Assembly: GCA_019348265.1 (NCBI GenBank)
Contig: JAHWJV010000179.1
Coordinates: forward strand, 1-7,267
Reading direction: 5' to 3'
Length of the DNA: 7,267 nucleotides
DNA from: Gemmatimonadota bacterium
GTDB taxonomy: Bacteria > Gemmatimonadota > Gemmatimonadetes > Longimicrobiales > Longimicrobiaceae
Part shown: positions 5,895-7,267 of the stretch, one piece after another
How positions within the stretch are numbered: position 1 is the stretch's first letter
Layout of the letters: the number at the start of each line of letters is the position of its first letter
Position numbers and translations under genes: made by a program
Notes under the pieces: generated by a model
Databases searched by the model: none
Told to the model about the DNA's origin: nothing
Seen by the model: only the letters and a program-made list of their open reading frames with translations

Positions 5895-6194
5895 CTCTCA
5901 TTGCGCGCCGGCGCGTTCGCGTCGCTCGAGCTTCGCCCCCGTCCGTGGTAGGCGCCGGTGACTGCCTCAAAACGAGAATTGTGTGGCGTAACGCGAATCG
6001 CGAGCCGGGCGCCGCCGCCGTAACCACACACGCGCCCCGGCCAGAGGGCCCCGATCGTCACGACCACCTGCAAGCGTTGTTCCCGTACGGGTACCTCGCT
6101 CTTCCCGGATCGCAGCTCCCGACCGGCAGGCTTGCCGAGCGCCGGGGGTGGGCATACCGTACAGATCCTCCCCCGACACACTCGAGAAAAGACC
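5895..6194. other. Divergent intergenic region without a convincing gene
   Basis: No open frame here has the composition of a real protein; those present are rich in Arg, Ser, Pro and Ala and resemble chance frames in GC-rich DNA. A 10-bp perfect palindrome CCCGTACGGG lies at 6082-6091. A weak sigma-70-like pair, TTGCCG (6132-6137) and TACCGT (6155-6160) with a 17-base spacer, points towards the plus-strand gene at 6195 and would give a short leader. Confidence 0.4.
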
Positions 6195-6881
6195 ATGCGC
6201 CGTTCCTCCGCTGCGATCGCGATCTTGGCCGCTCTGCTACGCGGCGGTGGCACTGGAGCCGCGCAGGTAGGCTGCGACGACGCCGCCGTTTCCGTCAGCC
6301 CCCGCGGCGGGTCGATCGAGGGGTACTCCGTCCTGTTCCAGCAGAACGGGGTTACCTTTTACGGGCGCGCGGCGACGACCGAGAACGCGCCCGTCGCTCG
6401 CATCATGATCAGGAACGGTAATCGGTTTCCGATCGAGGTCAGCTACAACGTCCTTCTCGAGTACAGGACCGATTCGCTCCCGCGCTCTCTGAGCCTGGGG
6501 CGCCACTGCGCGCAGATCCCTGCCGGCCAGTTTGCGATGGCGGAGGATGCGGCCCCCGCGCCGCCCAGCGCTCTCCGGGTTCGCAACCTCACGATCGCGA
6601 ACCTCGCGGCCGCCCAGGGCTCACGCGGCGGCGGGTCGGCGCAGCCGCCGGCGGCGAACGCGCCGGCACCATCTACCGTAACCGTCGCCCCGACAGCTCG
6701 GGCCCCCGGCTCGACCGCGTCCCCGGGCCGGAGCCCGGTGGTCGTTAACGTTCCGGCCGAGAGGACTCCGTCCAGCACGGCCCGCGGCGCGAGTCCCGCG
6801 GCGATAGCGCCCGGCCGGGCCACCCCCGCTGCCAGGAGCACCGTCGCGGGACGCACGCCGCCGACTGCGCTCGCGACCTGA
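6195..6881 (+). CDS. Putative exported protein of unknown function with Pro/Ala/Ser/Thr-rich tail
   Basis: This 228-residue protein matches no family I recognise. The start MRRSSAAIAILAALL looks like a short signal peptide (basic n-region, hydrophobic 6-15), with possible cleavage at GAA-Q near residue 23; an Arg at 16 close to the core is unusual. Residues ~27-138 look globular and beta-rich (YSVLFQQNGVTFYGRA, ARIMIRNGNRFPIEVSYNVL). Cysteines at 27 and 105 could form a periplasmic disulfide, and ALRVRNLTIANLA ends the domain. Residues ~139-228 are low-complexity Pro/Ala/Ser/Thr/Gly, like a wall- or surface-exposed linker or disordered tail. ATG 6195 is preferred over an upstream start at 6132 because it begins the signal peptide; the site upstream (GAGAAAAGACC) is only a weak Shine-Dalgarno. 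It is divergent from flp, so a role in the pilus or cell surface is possible but unproven. A hairpin follows the stop closely. Confidence 0.6.
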   Translation: MRRSSAAIAILAALLRGGGTGAAQVGCDDAAVSVSPRGGSIEGYSVLFQQNGVTFYGRAATTENAPVARIMIRNGNRFPIEVSYNVLLEYRTDSLPRSLSLGRHCAQIPAGQFAMAEDAAPAPPSALRVRNLTIANLAAAQGSRGGGSAQPPAANAPAPSTVTVAPTARAPGSTASPGRSPVVVNVPAERTPSSTARGASPAAIAPGRATPAARSTVAGRTPPTALAT

Positions 6882-6885
6882 TCGA

Positions 6886-6905
6886 GGGCGAGCGCGACCT
6901 CGCCC
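6886..6905 (+). terminator. Hairpin after the plus-strand exported-protein gene
   Basis: GGGCGAG (6886-6892) pairs perfectly with CTCGCCC (6899-6905) across a six-base loop, five bases after the stop codon. A second copy, GGGCGAGG at 6925-6932, could pair with CCTCGCCC (6898-6905) instead, giving a competing structure. There is no T-run. Position and strength suit a terminator or 3'-end stabiliser. Confidence 0.4.
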
Positions 6906-7267
6906 GTGCCCGCGCCGCCGGAAGGGGCGAGGCGAGGTATCACCCAGGGCAGGCACCCGCGTCGCGCGCTCGCGCACGGGAGCTGCGCTGCGGTACCTGA
7001 TGCGGTTGGCCACGAGGCGACTGCCGCGCTTCCACCACCTGAGCATCCGCCCCGCGGGCGAGATCGCGGTGGACCTGGAGAGGATCGTGACGATGTTCCA
7101 GCTGCCCCCGTCCGAGTGGGGCGCCGCGACCAGCAGCGCGATCTCGTCGCCCGCGAGCTCGCGCGTGATCCACCCGAACCCCGGTCGCAAGGGCGCCGAC
7201 GCCGCCCACCGCGGCGCTTCCAGCGTCAGCGTCTCCGCGCGAAGTGCCCGGTCCACGGTCGCCTTCA
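6906..7267. other. Right-end region with coding-like segments on both strands, unassigned
   Basis: No complete gene can be assigned. On the plus strand from about 6985 to 7115, the frame beginning ALRYLMRLATRRLPRF and continuing HHLSIRPAGEIAVDLERIV, then TMFQLPPSEW, uses almost only G/C-ending codons and looks like a real protein. Beyond ~7125 that frame becomes Ser/Arg/Ala-rich and resembles antisense sequence. From the right edge to about 7115 the minus strand instead reads convincingly: KATVDRALRAETLTLEAPRW, then FGWITRELAGDEIALLVAAP. A minus-strand open frame continues through the rest but turns Arg/Ser/Trp-rich. I recognise neither piece. The simplest reading is two gene fragments meeting near 7115 on opposite strands; a single gene on either strand remains possible because the codon third positions coincide. 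Confidence 0.3.

Noticed and set aside
5858..6253. Minus-strand open frame of 131 residues (and a nested 81-residue frame at 5782-6027)
   Set aside because: Arg/Pro/Ala-rich with no domain, membrane or secretion signal; it overlaps the start of the better plus-strand gene and the repeats upstream of flp.
6621..7256. Minus-strand open frame of 211 residues at the right end
   Set aside because: Its first ~50 residues look plausible, but the rest is antisense to the low-complexity tail of the 6195 gene and becomes Arg/Gly-rich; it is reported only as an unassigned end region.
1..7267. CRISPR array, tRNA/rRNA genes, insertion sequence, toxin-antitoxin or defence genes
   Set aside because: No regularly spaced direct repeats, transposase motifs, tRNA-like cloverleaf or defence-family domains were seen on either strand.

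Overview
The window is GC-rich, tightly packed bacterial DNA, and its core is a Tad (tight adherence)/Flp-type IV pilus operon read on the minus strand. The transcribed order is the usual one: Flp prepilin (5743 to 5561), CpaA/TadV prepilin peptidase (5401 to 4892), CpaB/RcpC (4831 to 3998), CpaC/RcpA secretin (about 4053 to 2716), CpaE/TadZ (2641 to 1388) and the CpaF/TadA motor ATPase (from 1391 leftward). Together these supply the pilin, the protease that matures it, the outer-membrane channel with its periplasmic partner, the localisation ATPase and the assembly motor. The inner-membrane platform genes (tadB, tadC) and minor pseudopilin genes normally found after cpaF are absent because the locus breaks off there. 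Composition and gene style suggest a soil- or water-type Gram-negative lineage (the secretin requires an outer membrane). Gemmatimonadota, Myxococcota or similar are possible, but the sequence does not settle the phylum.

Upstream of flp lies about 450 bases without a convincing gene. It holds a very good sigma-54-type (-24/-12) promoter facing flp and, further upstream, overlapping inverted repeats that could bind an activator. The flp-cpaA gap carries two GC-rich hairpins that could terminate, attenuate or stabilise the short pilin message. On the plus strand, pointing away, a gene at 6195-6881 encodes a probably exported protein of unknown function with a Pro/Ala/Ser/Thr-rich tail, followed directly by a hairpin.

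Both ends look mosaic. At the left, the first ~215 bases (plus strand) encode the near-C-terminal part of class 2 dihydroorotate dehydrogenase (PyrD). The next ~180 bases (minus strand) encode a HAMP-type piece of a sensor kinase or similar protein. This is joined in frame to CpaF just after its Walker B region, so CpaF lacks its essential C-terminal part. Both joins fall where the two sources could share a short stretch of sequence, which is typical of assembly or amplification chimeras, though real recombination cannot be excluded. At the right end (about 6985-7267) the coding signal appears to switch strand near 7115, which may be another such join. I see no CRISPR array, tRNA, rRNA, transposase or defence system, and nothing that amounts to a wholly new system. 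The most useful biology is the apparent sigma-54 control of a Flp pilus and the unusually intact receiver-like domain of CpaE.
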